This document shows, one piece after another, positions 28,057 to 37,223 of a DNA stretch of 64,000 nucleotides (position 1 is its first letter; every line of letters begins with the position of its first letter). This DNA comes from Skermania sp. ID1734. Its GTDB lineage: Bacteria; Actinomycetota; Actinomycetes; Mycobacteriales; Mycobacteriaceae. A program made the position numbers and the translations under genes. The notes beneath the pieces were generated by a model. That model saw only the letters and a program-made list of their open reading frames with translations, did not search any database and was not told the origin of the DNA. The stretch lies in the NCBI RefSeq assembly GCF_007489285.1, contig NZ_VLIY01000004.1, positions 62,001-126,000 on the forward strand, given 5' to 3'.

Positions 28057-30204
28057 TTAGCTCTTCAGCGACGCCGGCGGGGTGAAGCGATCGCCGTACT
28101 TTGCGGCCAACTCCTCGGCGCGGGCGACGAACGCCGCCTGACCGCCCGGGTAGCCGACGATGAACTGGTGCACTCCACCGGTCCAGGCCGGGTAGCCGAT
28201 GCCGAAGATCGAGCCGATGTTCGCATCAGCGGTCGAGGTGAGAACGCCTTCGTCGAAGCACTTCTGGGTCTCGATGGCCTCGGCGAACAGCATCCGGTCG
28301 ATCAGATCCTGGAACGGAACCGCGTCGTTGGTGCTGGTCTGGAACTTCTCCCGCAGGCCCGGCCACAGACCGGTCCGCTTGCCGTCCTCGTCGTACTCGT
28401 AGAAGCCTGCCTTCTCCAAGCGGCCCGGACGACCGGATTCGACCATGAAGTCGATGACATCCTGCGCCGGGTGCCGCTCGCGGCCCATGGTGGTGTCGCC
28501 CGCGGCCGCTGCGTCGGCGGTCTCCTTGGCGATCTTCTGCATGAGCTTCATGTTCAGCTCGTCCGACAGCTGCAGCGGCGCCGCCGGGTAGCCGGCCTGC
28601 AGGCCCGCCTGCTCGATCGTCTGCGGGTCGACGCCTTCGGTCAGGAACGCGATCGCCTCGTTGACGAAGGTGCCGATCACCCGGGAGGTGAAGAAGCCGC
28701 GGCTGTCGTTCACCACGATCGGGGTCTTGCGGATGGCCAGGGTGTAGTCGAACACCCGGGCCAGCGCCTCGTCGGAGGTCTTCTCACCACGGATGATCTC
28801 CACGAGCGGCATCTTGTCGACCGGGGAGAAGAAGTGGATGCCGATGAAGTCGTCCTGACGCTTCACGCCGGTCGCCAGACCGGTGATGGGCAGCGTCGAG
28901 GTGTTGGAACCGAGCAGCGCATCCGGCTCGACGATGTCCTCGATCTCCTGGAACACCTTGTGCTTGAGTTCGGTGTTCTCGAAGACCGCCTCGATCACGA
29001 AGTCGACGCCCTTGAAGTCGGCGGCATCCGCGGTCGGGTGGATGCGGTCGAGCAGCGCCTTCGACTTCTCCTCGGTGGTGCGGCCGCGCGAAAGCGCCTT
29101 GGCCTCGAGCTTCTCCGAGTAGTTCTTGCCGCGCTCGGCAGCCTCGATGGTGACGTCCTTGAGAACCACGTCATAGCCGGCCTTGGCGGAGACGTAGGCG
29201 ATGCCCGCGCCCATCATGCCGGCGCCGAGAACACCGACCTTCTTGATCTCGCGCTTGGGCACGTCTTTTGGACGCGAACCACCGTTGTTGATGGCCTGCA
29301 GGTCGAAGAAGAACGCCTGAATCATGTTCTTCGCGACCGGGCCGGTCAGCAGGTGCACGAAGTAGCGGGACTCGATCAGCGACGCGTTGTCGATGTCCAC
29401 CTGCGCGCCCTCGATGGCGGCCGACATGATGGCCCGCGCCTGCGGCATGTTGGTGCCCTTGAGCTGCTTGCGCAGGTTGGCCGGGAACGCCGGCAGGTTC
29501 GCGGCGAAAGCCGGCGAGCTCGGGGCGCCGCCCGGAATCTTGAAGCCCTTGACGTCCCAGGGCTGCACGCCCTTGTCCGGGTTGGCCTTGATCCACGCCT
29601 TGGCGGCCGGGATCAGCTCTTCGACCGAACCGACGAGTTCGTTGATGAGACCGATCTCCTTGGCCTTGGCCGGCTTGTTGCGCTGGCCCTGCAGCAGCAC
29701 GCCCATGAGCGCGCCCTGGATGCCGAGCATGCGGACCGTGCGGATTACGCCGCCGCCCGCGGGGAGGAGGCCGAGGGTGGCCTCGGGCAGGCCGATCTGC
29801 GAGCCGGGTACATCCGCAGCGATGCGGTAATGACAGGCCAGCGCGATCTCCAGTCCGCCGCCGAGAGCCGCGCCGTTGATGGCTGCGACCACCGGCTTGC
29901 CGAGCTGCTCGAGACGGCGCAGCGCACCCTTGATCTCGCCCAGCTCGTTCATGAGGGCCTCGGCGTCGTCCGGGCCCACCTTCATCATGTTCTTCAGGTC
30001 GCCGCCGGCGAAGAAGGTCTTCTTCGCGGAGGTCAGGACCACACCGGTGATGTTGTCCTTCTCGGCCTCGAGCCGGTCGACGGTCGCCGACATCGACTTC
30101 TTGTACAGGTCGTTCATGGTGTTGGCGCCCTGGTTCGGGTCGTCCATCGTCAGCGTGACGATGCCGTCCGCGTCCTGCTCCCAACCGATCATGTTGTCAG
30201 TCAC
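28057..30204 (-). CDS. fadB: Fatty-acid oxidation multifunctional enzyme (hydratase/3-hydroxyacyl-CoA dehydrogenase)
   Basis: Alpha subunit of the trifunctional beta-oxidation complex. I start at GTG 30204 (VTDNMIGWEQ), 11 bases after AGGAG; an in-frame TTG at 30213 abuts the ribosome site. About 715 residues: a crotonase domain (INGAALGGGLEIALACHYRIA, IGLPEATLGLLPAGGG), then the NAD-binding GVLGAGMMGAGIAYVSAKAG at about 330, and the 3HCDH C-terminal domains (FFSPVDKMPLVEIIRG, VVNDSRGFFTSRV). It lies 28 bp downstream of fadA, forming the fadAB operon. Confidence 0.95.
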   Translation of the reverse strand: MTDNMIGWEQDADGIVTLTMDDPNQGANTMNDLYKKSMSATVDRLEAEKDNITGVVLTSAKKTFFAGGDLKNMMKVGPDDAEALMNELGEIKGALRRLEQLGKPVVAAINGAALGGGLEIALACHYRIAADVPGSQIGLPEATLGLLPAGGGVIRTVRMLGIQGALMGVLLQGQRNKPAKAKEIGLINELVGSVEELIPAAKAWIKANPDKGVQPWDVKGFKIPGGAPSSPAFAANLPAFPANLRKQLKGTNMPQARAIMSAAIEGAQVDIDNASLIESRYFVHLLTGPVAKNMIQAFFFDLQAINNGGSRPKDVPKREIKKVGVLGAGMMGAGIAYVSAKAGYDVVLKDVTIEAAERGKNYSEKLEAKALSRGRTTEEKSKALLDRIHPTADAADFKGVDFVIEAVFENTELKHKVFQEIEDIVEPDALLGSNTSTLPITGLATGVKRQDDFIGIHFFSPVDKMPLVEIIRGEKTSDEALARVFDYTLAIRKTPIVVNDSRGFFTSRVIGTFVNEAIAFLTEGVDPQTIEQAGLQAGYPAAPLQLSDELNMKLMQKIAKETADAAAAGDTTMGRERHPAQDVIDFMVESGRPGRLEKAGFYEYDEDGKRTGLWPGLREKFQTSTNDAVPFQDLIDRMLFAEAIETQKCFDEGVLTSTADANIGSIFGIGYPAWTGGVHQFIVGYPGGQAAFVARAEELAAKYGDRFTPPASLKS

Positions 30205-30232
30205 TGCTTTCAAGTCTCCTGAGATGTTGGGG

Positions 30233-31456
30233 TTAGACCCGCTCGATGATGGTCGCGACGCCCATGCCGCCGCCGATGCAGAGGGTGATCAGCGCGTAGC
30301 GGCCGTTGCGGCGCTCGAGCTCGTCGACCATGGTGCCGGTGATCATGGCACCGGTGGCACCCAGCGGGTGGCCCATCGCGATCGCGCCGCCGTTGACGTT
30401 GAGCTTCTCGTCGGGGATGTTCAGGTCCTTCTGGAACTTCAGCACGACGGAGGCGAACGCCTCGTTGATCTCGACCAGGTCGATGTCATCCAGGGTCAGG
30501 CCGGCCTTGGCCAGCACCTTCTTGCTGGCCGGCGTCGGGCCGGTGAGCATGATGGTGGAGTCGGCGCCGCTGGTCGCGGTCGCGACGATGCGGGCGCGCG
30601 GGGTAAGACCCGACGCCTTGCCGGCCTCTTCGGATCCGATCAGTGTGAGCGCGGCACCGTCGACGATGCCCGAGCTGTTACCGCCGTGGTGGACGTGGTT
30701 GATCTTCTCCACGAAGTGGTACTTCTGCAGCGCCACCGCGTCGAAGCCGCCGAAGTCACCGATCCCCGCGAAAGACGGGTTGAGCTTGGCGAGGTCCTCC
30801 AGCGTGGTGCCCGGGCGCATGTGCTCGTCGTTGTCCAGCACGGCCAGGCCGTTGATGTCGCGGACCGGAACGATCGACTTGGCGAAGTAGCCGCCCGTGG
30901 TGGCCTTGGCTGCCAGTTCCTGCGAGCGCACGGCGTAGGCGTCGACGTCTTCGCGGCTGAAGCCCTCGATGGTGGCGATCAGGTCGGCGCTGATGCCCTG
31001 CGGCACAAAGTAGGTGTCGTAGTTGGTGGCCGGGTCCATGGCCCAGGCACCACCGTCGCTGCCCATCGGCACCCGCGACATCGACTCGACACCACCGGCC
31101 AGAACGAGATCGTCGAAGCCGGAGCGCACCTTCTGCGCGGCCGTGTTGATGGCCTCGAGGCCGGACGCGCAGAAGCGGTTCAGCTGAACGCCGCCGACGG
31201 TGTCGGGGAGGCCCGCGGCAAGCACGGCGGTGCGCGCGATGTCGGCGCCCTGATCGCCGACTGGCATGACAACGCCGAGAACCAGGTCCGAGATCCGGTC
31301 CTCGTCGAGATCTGGGTAACGGCTACGCAGCTCGTTGACCAGGCCGGTGACCAGGTCGATCGGCTTGACCGAGTGCAACGACCCGTTCTTCTTGCCGCGA
31401 CCGCGTGGGGTGCGGATCGCCTCGAAAATGTAGGCCTCTACAGGCTGTCCTGCCAC
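30233..31456 (-). CDS. fadA: Acetyl-CoA acyltransferase (thiolase)
   Basis: Cleaves 3-ketoacyl-CoA in the last beta-oxidation step. The 407 residues start at a GTG ([21 protein letters not shown]). The acylated Cys is in [13 protein letters not shown]; further signatures are [40 protein letters not shown] and the C-terminal Cys in [11 protein letters not shown]. It is the first gene of the fadAB operon. A dyad about 85-110 bp upstream may bind its regulator. Confidence 0.96.
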   Translation of the reverse strand: MAGQPVEAYIFEAIRTPRGRGKKNGSLHSVKPIDLVTGLVNELRSRYPDLDEDRISDLVLGVVMPVGDQGADIARTAVLAAGLPDTVGGVQLNRFCASGLEAINTAAQKVRSGFDDLVLAGGVESMSRVPMGSDGGAWAMDPATNYDTYFVPQGISADLIATIEGFSREDVDAYAVRSQELAAKATTGGYFAKSIVPVRDINGLAVLDNDEHMRPGTTLEDLAKLNPSFAGIGDFGGFDAVALQKYHFVEKINHVHHGGNSSGIVDGAALTLIGSEEAGKASGLTPRARIVATATSGADSTIMLTGPTPASKKVLAKAGLTLDDIDLVEINEAFASVVLKFQKDLNIPDEKLNVNGGAIAMGHPLGATGAMITGTMVDELERRNGRYALITLCIGGGMGVATIIERV

Positions 31457-31540
31457 GGTGACCTCTTCCCTTTCATATGTGCTGCCATGCTTCTTTGCAT
31501 GGGAGCGCGTTTCTTACGTGTCCGGCGCTGGTTATCAGCC

Positions 31541-31567
31541 CTGACGCTGTATAAACGTGGGCGTCAG
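31541..31567. promoter_or_regulatory. Candidate operator upstream of fadAB
   Basis: CTGACGC (31541-31547) and GCGTCAG (31561-31567) are perfect 7-base arms around 13 bases that include TATAAACG. Read on the minus strand this holds an AT-rich -10-like stretch before fadA (31456). The rest of the 31457-31721 gap shows no gene. Confidence 0.45.
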
Positions 31568-31721
31568 CGAAAGACTACGCCTCGACTACCCCTACCATAG
31601 AACCAGCATCCTCATCGACCCAGATACGCCCGTGTCTACTTCAACACAGTATGCGAATGCCGGTTAACTTATCAACCTCACGGTGAGAATGAAAGAGCCC
31701 GGTCGGCGTACCTTAATACCC

Positions 31722-33254
31722 ATGCCGCCGCCCCGGGATTGGATGCGCACAGCAGTGGTGCTGCGCATGCGATATTCCGCGGGCCTCGTGGTGGCCTACG
31801 GCGTGGGTGCGGCCGAACTGTTTCTGATCGTCGTTCTGTTGGGACGCAGTTCCGCTCCGGGCGCCCAGAGCCTGGTGACACTGCGCAATGCCGTCACCCT
31901 CACCGTGCTGTTGCTGATCAGCCTGGCCATCGCGAACCTGTGCACCACGAAGTTCGTCTGGCCGGCGTTGCGCTGGTACTCGCGTGGCGAAGAACCGACG
32001 GACGTGCAGCGTCGCGAGGTCCTCGACATGGCCACCCGGCAGACCCTGGTGCATGTCGGGCTCTGGGTCGCCTGCGGTGCGATTTTCATCGCCATGAACC
32101 TCGGCGGTGACGGACGAAACATTGCACTCATCGCCCTGGCCGTCGTCTTCGGCGGCGCCGCGATGTCCTGCCTGGGGTATCTGGTCACCGAGGCAACGCT
32201 GCGACCGGTGATCGCGGCCGCGATGACGACGACCCCGCCGCAGCGACGCGCGCTCGGTGTGACGCAGCGCCTCGTCATCACTTGGCTGTTGTGCACGGCG
32301 ATCCCGGTGACGGCGATCGTCGCGATTATCGTCGATCGCTACCTGCACTGGGTCGTGCGCGCGGACACGCCGATCAACGCGCCGATCCTGATCCTTGCCG
32401 TCACGGCGATTATCGCCGGGCTGTGGGGAACCGTCCTGGTCGCCCGGTCGGTGTCCGAGCCTGTGCGCCAGGTCGGCCGGGCGATGGGCGAGGTGGAACG
32501 AGGCCGCACGGACGTGAGCGTCGGCGTCCACGACCTCTCGGAAATCGGTCGCCTGCAAATGGGATTCAACAGCATGGTGGCGGGCATCGCGGAACGCGAG
32601 CGGTTGCGAGACCTGTTCAACCGGCACGTCGGGCATCACGTGGCCAGTCGGGCGATGGAACGCGACGAGTCGCTCGGCGGCGATGTGCGGCAAGTGGCCG
32701 TGCTCTTTATCGACTTGACCGGGTCGACTGCGTTCGCCGATACCCACCCGCCCACCGAGGTCGCCGCCCTGCTCAACGACTTCTTCCGGATCGTCGTCAC
32801 GGCCGTCGACAACCACCAGGGCCTGATCAACAAGTTCAACGGCGACGCGGCACTGGCCATCTTCGGTGCGCCGGTGGCCAACCCGGATCCGGCGGGTGCC
32901 GCGCTCGCGACCGCGCGAGAACTCCGCTCCGCACTGCGTTCGCTGGAATCGGTCGACTTCGGCATCGGGGTGTCGTACGGGTCGGTATTCGCCGGTGACA
33001 TCGGGGCCGAGCACCGCTACGAATACACCGTGATCGGTGACCCGGTGAACGAGGCTGCCCGGCTGACCGAACTTGCCAAGGCCCGGCCGGGACGGATTCT
33101 GGCTGCCCACCAGGCCGTCATGATGGCCGATCGCAGCGAGGCCGAGCATTGGAAGCGTCGTGGCCGCACGATCTTGCGCGGGCGCAGATCGCGCACGGTG
33201 CTGGCTGAACCGGTCGAGGCTGCGGCTAGTTCCGCTCGGTTGCTCGGGCGCTGA
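31722..33254 (+). CDS. Membrane-bound class III adenylate/guanylate cyclase with HAMP
   Basis: Makes cAMP (or cGMP) from nucleoside triphosphate. About 510 residues: several N-terminal transmembrane helices (VVAYGVGAAELFLIVVLLG onward), a HAMP linker (SEPVRQVGRAMGEVERGRTDVSV, then DEIGRL-like DLSEIGRLQMGFNSMVAGIAER) and a C-terminal cyclase domain. That domain has metal-binding Asp in VLFIDLTGSTAF and Asp in FNGDAALAIFGAP, then YEYTVIGDPVNEAARLTELAK. This is the Rv1318c-like architecture. The start is uncertain: GTG 31683 and ATG 31689 are in frame upstream. The sensed signal is unknown. Confidence 0.88.
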   Translation: MPPPRDWMRTAVVLRMRYSAGLVVAYGVGAAELFLIVVLLGRSSAPGAQSLVTLRNAVTLTVLLLISLAIANLCTTKFVWPALRWYSRGEEPTDVQRREVLDMATRQTLVHVGLWVACGAIFIAMNLGGDGRNIALIALAVVFGGAAMSCLGYLVTEATLRPVIAAAMTTTPPQRRALGVTQRLVITWLLCTAIPVTAIVAIIVDRYLHWVVRADTPINAPILILAVTAIIAGLWGTVLVARSVSEPVRQVGRAMGEVERGRTDVSVGVHDLSEIGRLQMGFNSMVAGIAERERLRDLFNRHVGHHVASRAMERDESLGGDVRQVAVLFIDLTGSTAFADTHPPTEVAALLNDFFRIVVTAVDNHQGLINKFNGDAALAIFGAPVANPDPAGAALATARELRSALRSLESVDFGIGVSYGSVFAGDIGAEHRYEYTVIGDPVNEAARLTELAKARPGRILAAHQAVMMADRSEAEHWKRRGRTILRGRRSRTVLAEPVEAAASSARLLGR

Positions 33255-33264
33255 AGCCTGGTTT

Positions 33265-33306
33265 GTGCGTGATTTTTCACCGCGGGCGGTGAAAAATCAC
33301 GCACAG
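33265..33306. repeat. Dispersed palindrome, copy 3
   Basis: Perfect inverted repeat with 20-base arms and a GG centre; inner arm GTGCGTGATTTTTCACCGC, identical to copy 2. It lies between the convergent cyclase and dnaX genes, where it might also end transcription. Confidence 0.85.
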
Positions 33307-33327
33307 CTCACGGTCGGGGGCCGAGCC

Positions 33328-35250
33328 TCAATCGATTCGCCGCGCCCCCAACTCGTTCTGCAGCAACTCGAGCGCAACATCGTCGGGATCCCGACGGTCG
33401 GCTTGCGGCACCGGGTTCGCCGCCTCGGCGAGCATTTCTTCCTCGTCCTCGGGGGTGACGACAGCGGGCGCGGGACCCGGATCATCCGGGTAGTCCGGCG
33501 CTTCGGGAGGTGGCGGATCATCCTCGCGCGCTGCCGCCCGGCTCGGACGGGAGAACTTCGGCGGACCTTCCTTGGCGGCCTGTCGGGGTGGCGCCTTGCG
33601 GGGAGCTGGCGCCGCGACTGCCGACGAGCCCGTCTGGCACCGGACTTCCCAATCGACGCCGAAGAGGTCGCGCAACGCATCCCGAATCACCTCGGCATTA
33701 CGTGGCTCCACCAGTCGCTTGGCCAGTGGACCGGACTCGTGCGACAACACGATTGACCCATCCGCCACCGCGGCCACCTGCGCGCCGGACAGCATGACCT
33801 CCACCGTGCGGCTGCGGTCGCGAACCTTGGCGCGAACCTCCGACCACACCGCACGAACGGCGGCTGCATCGGGTTGACCGGCGGGCGCGGCTGCGGCTGC
33901 GGGCTCCGCCGCCGGTTCGGCCGCAGCTACGGGTTCGGGCTCCGGATCCGTGGTCGGCGGTGGCGTCGTGACCTCCGTCCGCTGCGTCGGGCGGACATAC
34001 TTGGGCGCCGCGTCGGCGGCCACCGCCGGAGCAGGCTCTGCGACTCGTTCCGGGAGTTCGACAGCCGGACTCGCCTGTTCGGCGGCCGGTCGGGTGACGT
34101 CGAGGCGGCGCTCCAGCCGCTCGAGCCGCTGCAGCGCCGCAGACTCGGCCTCTGACACCGAGGGCAGCAGCATCCGCGCACACGTCACTTCCAGCAGCAG
34201 CCGGGGTGCCGTGGCACCGCGCATTTCACCGATGCCCTCGTGCACAAGCTCGGCATAGCGGGCGAGCGTGGCCGGACCGATCCGCCCGGCCTCATCGCGC
34301 ATCCGTTCCAATACATCGCCCGGTGCTTCGACCAGCCCGCGCTCACCCGCGTCGGGGACCGCACGCAACAGAATCAGATCCCGCAGCCGGTCCAGCAGGT
34401 CAACCGCGAAGCGACGCGGATCGTGGCCGGCACCCATCACCTTGTCGACGGTCTCGAACAGCGCGGCACCGTCGCTGACGGCCAGCGCGTCCACGGCCTG
34501 ATCGATCAACGCCACATCGGTGACGCCGAGCAGCGCCGACGCCCGGCCATAGGTGACCCCCTGTTCACCGGCACCGGCCAAGAGCTGATCGAGCACGCTC
34601 AGGGTGTCCCGTGGCGAGCCGCCGCCGGCCCGGATTACCAGCGGAAACACCGCATCCTCGACGGTCACCCGCTCTTCGGCGCAGATGCGCTCAAGCAACC
34701 CGCGCATGGTCGGGGGCGGCAACAGCCGGAAGGGATAGTGGTGCGTCCGGGACTTGATGGTGGCCAGCACCTTGTCCGGCTCGGTGGTGGCGAACACGAA
34801 GATCAGATGTTCGGGCGGCTCTTCGACGATCTTGAGCAGCGCGTTGAAGCCGGCGGTGGTCACCATGTGGGCCTCATCGACGATGAACACCCGGTAGCGC
34901 GATTCCGCCGGCGCATAGAACGCTCGATCACGCAGCTCACGGGTATCGTCGACGCCACCGTGGCTGGCCGCGTCGAGTTCGATGACATCGAGATTTCCGG
35001 GGCCGCCGGGTCCCAAGGCGACGCAGGACGCGCAGGTACCACACGGGGTGGACGTCGGGCCCTGGGCGCAGTTCAGCGATCGCGCCAGGATTCGTGCCGA
35101 GGACGTCTTGCCGCAGCCGCGAGGGCCGGAAAACAAGTAGGCATGGTTGATCCGGCCAGCATCGAGCGCGTTACTCAGCGGCTCAGTGACATGTTCCTGA
35201 CCCACCACTTCGGCAAAGGATGCCGGTCGATACTTCCGGTACAGCGCCAC
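33328..35250 (-). CDS. dnaX: DNA polymerase III subunits gamma/tau
   Basis: Clamp-loader ATPase of the replicative polymerase. The 640 residues show KYRPASFAEVVGQEHV, the Walker A GPRGCGKTSSARILARSLNC, a zinc site (CGTCASC), the Walker B region VFIDEAH-like VFIVDEAHMVTTAGFNALLKIVEEPPEH and the sensor FATTEPDKVLATIKSR. Beyond about residue 370 comes a Pro/Ala-rich linker and a C-terminal tau-like part. No obvious slippery sequence for a short gamma form was searched out. Two small genes lie upstream. Confidence 0.96.
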   Translation of the reverse strand: MALYRKYRPASFAEVVGQEHVTEPLSNALDAGRINHAYLFSGPRGCGKTSSARILARSLNCAQGPTSTPCGTCASCVALGPGGPGNLDVIELDAASHGGVDDTRELRDRAFYAPAESRYRVFIVDEAHMVTTAGFNALLKIVEEPPEHLIFVFATTEPDKVLATIKSRTHHYPFRLLPPPTMRGLLERICAEERVTVEDAVFPLVIRAGGGSPRDTLSVLDQLLAGAGEQGVTYGRASALLGVTDVALIDQAVDALAVSDGAALFETVDKVMGAGHDPRRFAVDLLDRLRDLILLRAVPDAGERGLVEAPGDVLERMRDEAGRIGPATLARYAELVHEGIGEMRGATAPRLLLEVTCARMLLPSVSEAESAALQRLERLERRLDVTRPAAEQASPAVELPERVAEPAPAVAADAAPKYVRPTQRTEVTTPPPTTDPEPEPVAAAEPAAEPAAAAAPAGQPDAAAVRAVWSEVRAKVRDRSRTVEVMLSGAQVAAVADGSIVLSHESGPLAKRLVEPRNAEVIRDALRDLFGVDWEVRCQTGSSAVAAPAPRKAPPRQAAKEGPPKFSRPSRAAAREDDPPPPEAPDYPDDPGPAPAVVTPEDEEEMLAEAANPVPQADRRDPDDVALELLQNELGARRID

Positions 35251-35317
35251 ATCGCGAGCCTACCGACGGCTACCGACACGCCCCGGCGCGCCTCGAACCT
35301 GACAGGCGCGGGCTTGC

Positions 35318-35491
35318 TCAGCTCCGTTGAGCGCGGGCTTCAGCACCGCTTTCTTGTTCATCGATCGCGTCGTCGGATCCGACCCGTCCGACGTGGCTGC
35401 CGGTGGGGTCCTCCGACTCACCGCTTTCCTTGGAGGTCGCCACATGCTCGTCGTCGGTGACGTCCGATTCCGGACGCGGTTTGCCGCTCAC
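35318..35491 (-). CDS. Small acidic hydrophilic protein, 57 residues
   Basis: A GTG at 35491 overlaps the stop of the preceding small gene (GTGA), giving translational coupling. The product starts VSGKPRPESDVTDDEH, is rich in Asp, Glu, Ser and Gly, and ends in an Arg-containing tail; it is probably disordered. It lies 67 bp upstream of dnaX on the same strand. No function is recognised. The coupling and composition are the only support. Confidence 0.5.
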   Translation of the reverse strand: MSGKPRPESDVTDDEHVATSKESGESEDPTGSHVGRVGSDDAIDEQESGAEARAQRS

Positions 35492-35679
35492 CTTTGCTCC
35501 TCGCGCCGAATGCTCGTCTGTAAATCCGGGTCGTCGTCCGCGGGCGGCTCCGGATCCCGCCACTCCTCGCGGTGACCCGCACTCTGGCCGAGTTGCCCGG
35601 AAAGTTCGGCGGCCAGTTCGTCGTCGTGCAGTGGCCCGTGCTTGGTGTTGCCGCGTTCCATGACCGACTGCGTACCCAT
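35488..35679 (-). CDS. Small conserved-looking hydrophilic protein, 57-63 residues
   Basis: The start may be ATG 35679 (MGTQSVMERG) or ATG 35661 (MERGNTKHGP). The product contains NTKHGPLHDDELAAELSGQL and HREEWRDPEPPADDDPDL. I associate this layout (KHGP, then EEWRDPEPP) with a small protein common in actinobacteria, from memory only. It is coupled to the next small gene by GTGA and divergent from amt. Function unknown. Confidence 0.55.
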   Translation of the reverse strand: MGTQSVMERGNTKHGPLHDDELAAELSGQLGQSAGHREEWRDPEPPADDDPDLQTSIRREEQR

Positions 35680-35747
35680 CGGCACCGGCCGTAACCCTGC
35701 GGACCCGGCGCGGGGAACGTGAGATTTCGGCAACCTCACCGAAATAC

Positions 35748-35763
35748 GAAACACGCCGGAAAC
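35748..35763. promoter_or_regulatory. Candidate GlnR box upstream of amt
   Basis: GAAACACGCCGGAAAC reads as GAAAC-N6-GAAAC (AC-N9-AC spacing), resembling the GlnR nitrogen-control motif, 76 bp before the amt ATG. It is a single imperfect site, so this is a suggestion only. Confidence 0.35.
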
Positions 35764-35839
35764 ACGATGGCAGTCGAGCCGAAACGCCATCCGGACATTC
35801 TCGATCCGACAACTGCCGAGCGGGCATGAAGGAGAGACA

Positions 35840-37153
35840 ATGCCGCACGGGATCGATCCGGCCGCCACCGCCTGGCTGCTGGCCAGCACCGCACTCGTCC
35901 TACTCATGACCCCTGGACTGGCCATCTTCTATGGCGGGATGGTGCGAACCACCGGCGTGCTGAACATGATCATGATGAGCTTCATCTCGATCCCGCTGGT
36001 CACCGTCGCCTGGTTGCTCTTGGGCTACACGCTGGCGTTTTCCAACGACGCCGGCGACGGCATCATCGGCAACCTCGCGCACTTCGGCATGGCCGGTATC
36101 GACCCGAGTACCACGCACGGGACGGTGCCCGAGATTCTGTTCGCCACCTTTCAGCTGACCTTCGCGATCATCACCGCGGCGCTGGTCAGCGGCGCCATCG
36201 CCGACCGCGCCAAGTTCGCCGCCTGGATGGTGTTCGTGCCGGTGTGGGCGATCCTCGTCTACTCGGTGGTCGCGCACTGGGTCTGGGGCCCGGGTGGGTG
36301 GCTGCACGACCTCGGCGTCCTCGACTACGCCGGCGGCCTGGTCGTCGAGATCGTCTCGGGCGCGTCCGCGCTGGCACTGGCCCTGGTGCTCGGCCCGCGC
36401 ATCGGGTTCAAATCCGAGGCAATGCGTCCGCACAACCTGCCCTTCGTGCTGCTCGGCGTCGGCTTGCTGTGGTTCGGCTGGTTCGGCTTCAACGCCGGCT
36501 CCGCGCTCGCCGCCAACGGCACCGCGTCGGCGATCTTCCTCAACACGCTGGTCGCCGGGTGCCTGGGCATGCTCGGCTGGCTCGTGGTCGAGCAGGCGCG
36601 CGACGGGCACGCGACAACCTTTGGCGCGGCATCCGGTGTGGTGGCGGGCCTGGTCGCGATCACACCGTCGTGCGGCACGGTGAACACTCTCGGCGCGCTC
36701 GTCGTCGGGCTCGCAGCTGGGATGATCTGCTCGTTTGCCGTCGGCTGGAAGTTCAAGTTCGGCTACGACGACTCGCTCGACGTCGTCGGCGTGCACTTTG
36801 TCGGCGGCATCATCGGCGTGCTGCTGATCGGCCTGTTGGCCGCGAAGGTGATGACGGCCGGCCCGCAGGGGCTGTTCTTCGGCGGCGGTCTTGCCCAGCT
36901 CGGTAAGCAGGCGCTGGCCGTGATCGTGGTCGCCGGCTACGCCTTCATCGTCTCCTACGTGCTGGGCAAACTGGTCGATCGCCTCATCGGGTTCCGGGTG
37001 AGCGCCGAGGACGAGACCTCTGGCATCGACTTCGCCCAGCACGCCGAGACCGCATACTCTGAAGGCGTACACGGGCACTTGCCGCGCCGGCCGGGCCAGC
37101 TCGGGCACCACCCGATCCTCGGCGAACATGCCCGAGCCGAGGAACGCAGCTAA
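35840..37153 (+). CDS. amt: Ammonium transporter
   Basis: Ammonium uptake channel, 437 residues with about 11 transmembrane helices. The start ATG follows AAGGAGAG. Signatures are MTPGLAIFYGGMVRTTGVLNMIM, the first pore His region VVAHWVWGPGGWLHDLGVLDYAGG, GVGLLWFGWFGFNAGSALAA and the second pore His in VGVHFVGGIIGVLL. The cytosolic tail is His- and Arg-rich. Many actinobacteria have glnB-glnD directly after amt; here an MMPL gene follows, so this is a stand-alone copy. A GlnR-like box lies upstream. Confidence 0.95.
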   Translation: MPHGIDPAATAWLLASTALVLLMTPGLAIFYGGMVRTTGVLNMIMMSFISIPLVTVAWLLLGYTLAFSNDAGDGIIGNLAHFGMAGIDPSTTHGTVPEILFATFQLTFAIITAALVSGAIADRAKFAAWMVFVPVWAILVYSVVAHWVWGPGGWLHDLGVLDYAGGLVVEIVSGASALALALVLGPRIGFKSEAMRPHNLPFVLLGVGLLWFGWFGFNAGSALAANGTASAIFLNTLVAGCLGMLGWLVVEQARDGHATTFGAASGVVAGLVAITPSCGTVNTLGALVVGLAAGMICSFAVGWKFKFGYDDSLDVVGVHFVGGIIGVLLIGLLAAKVMTAGPQGLFFGGGLAQLGKQALAVIVVAGYAFIVSYVLGKLVDRLIGFRVSAEDETSGIDFAQHAETAYSEGVHGHLPRRPGQLGHHPILGEHARAEERS

Positions 37154-37176
37154 CTGCAGCTATTGCCTCGCCGGGC

Positions 37177-37201
37177 TAACGGCGTTAACATAACGCGGTT
37201 A
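37177..37201. promoter_or_regulatory. TetR-type operator of the MMPL-tetR operon
   Basis: Left arm TAACGGCGTTA (37177-37187), spacer ACA, right arm TAACGCGGTTA (37191-37201): 11-base arms with one mismatch. It ends 23 bp before the MMPL start. The operon ends with its own TetR gene, which is the natural binder. Confidence 0.65.
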
Positions 37202-37223
37202 CCCGGACTGGGAGGGGCAGCCC

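Noticed and set aside
27604-30222. Very long open frame (872 codons) on the plus strand opposite pknK and fadB
   Set aside because: It is a high-GC shadow of two clearly recognised genes on the minus strand and has no ribosome site or family motif.
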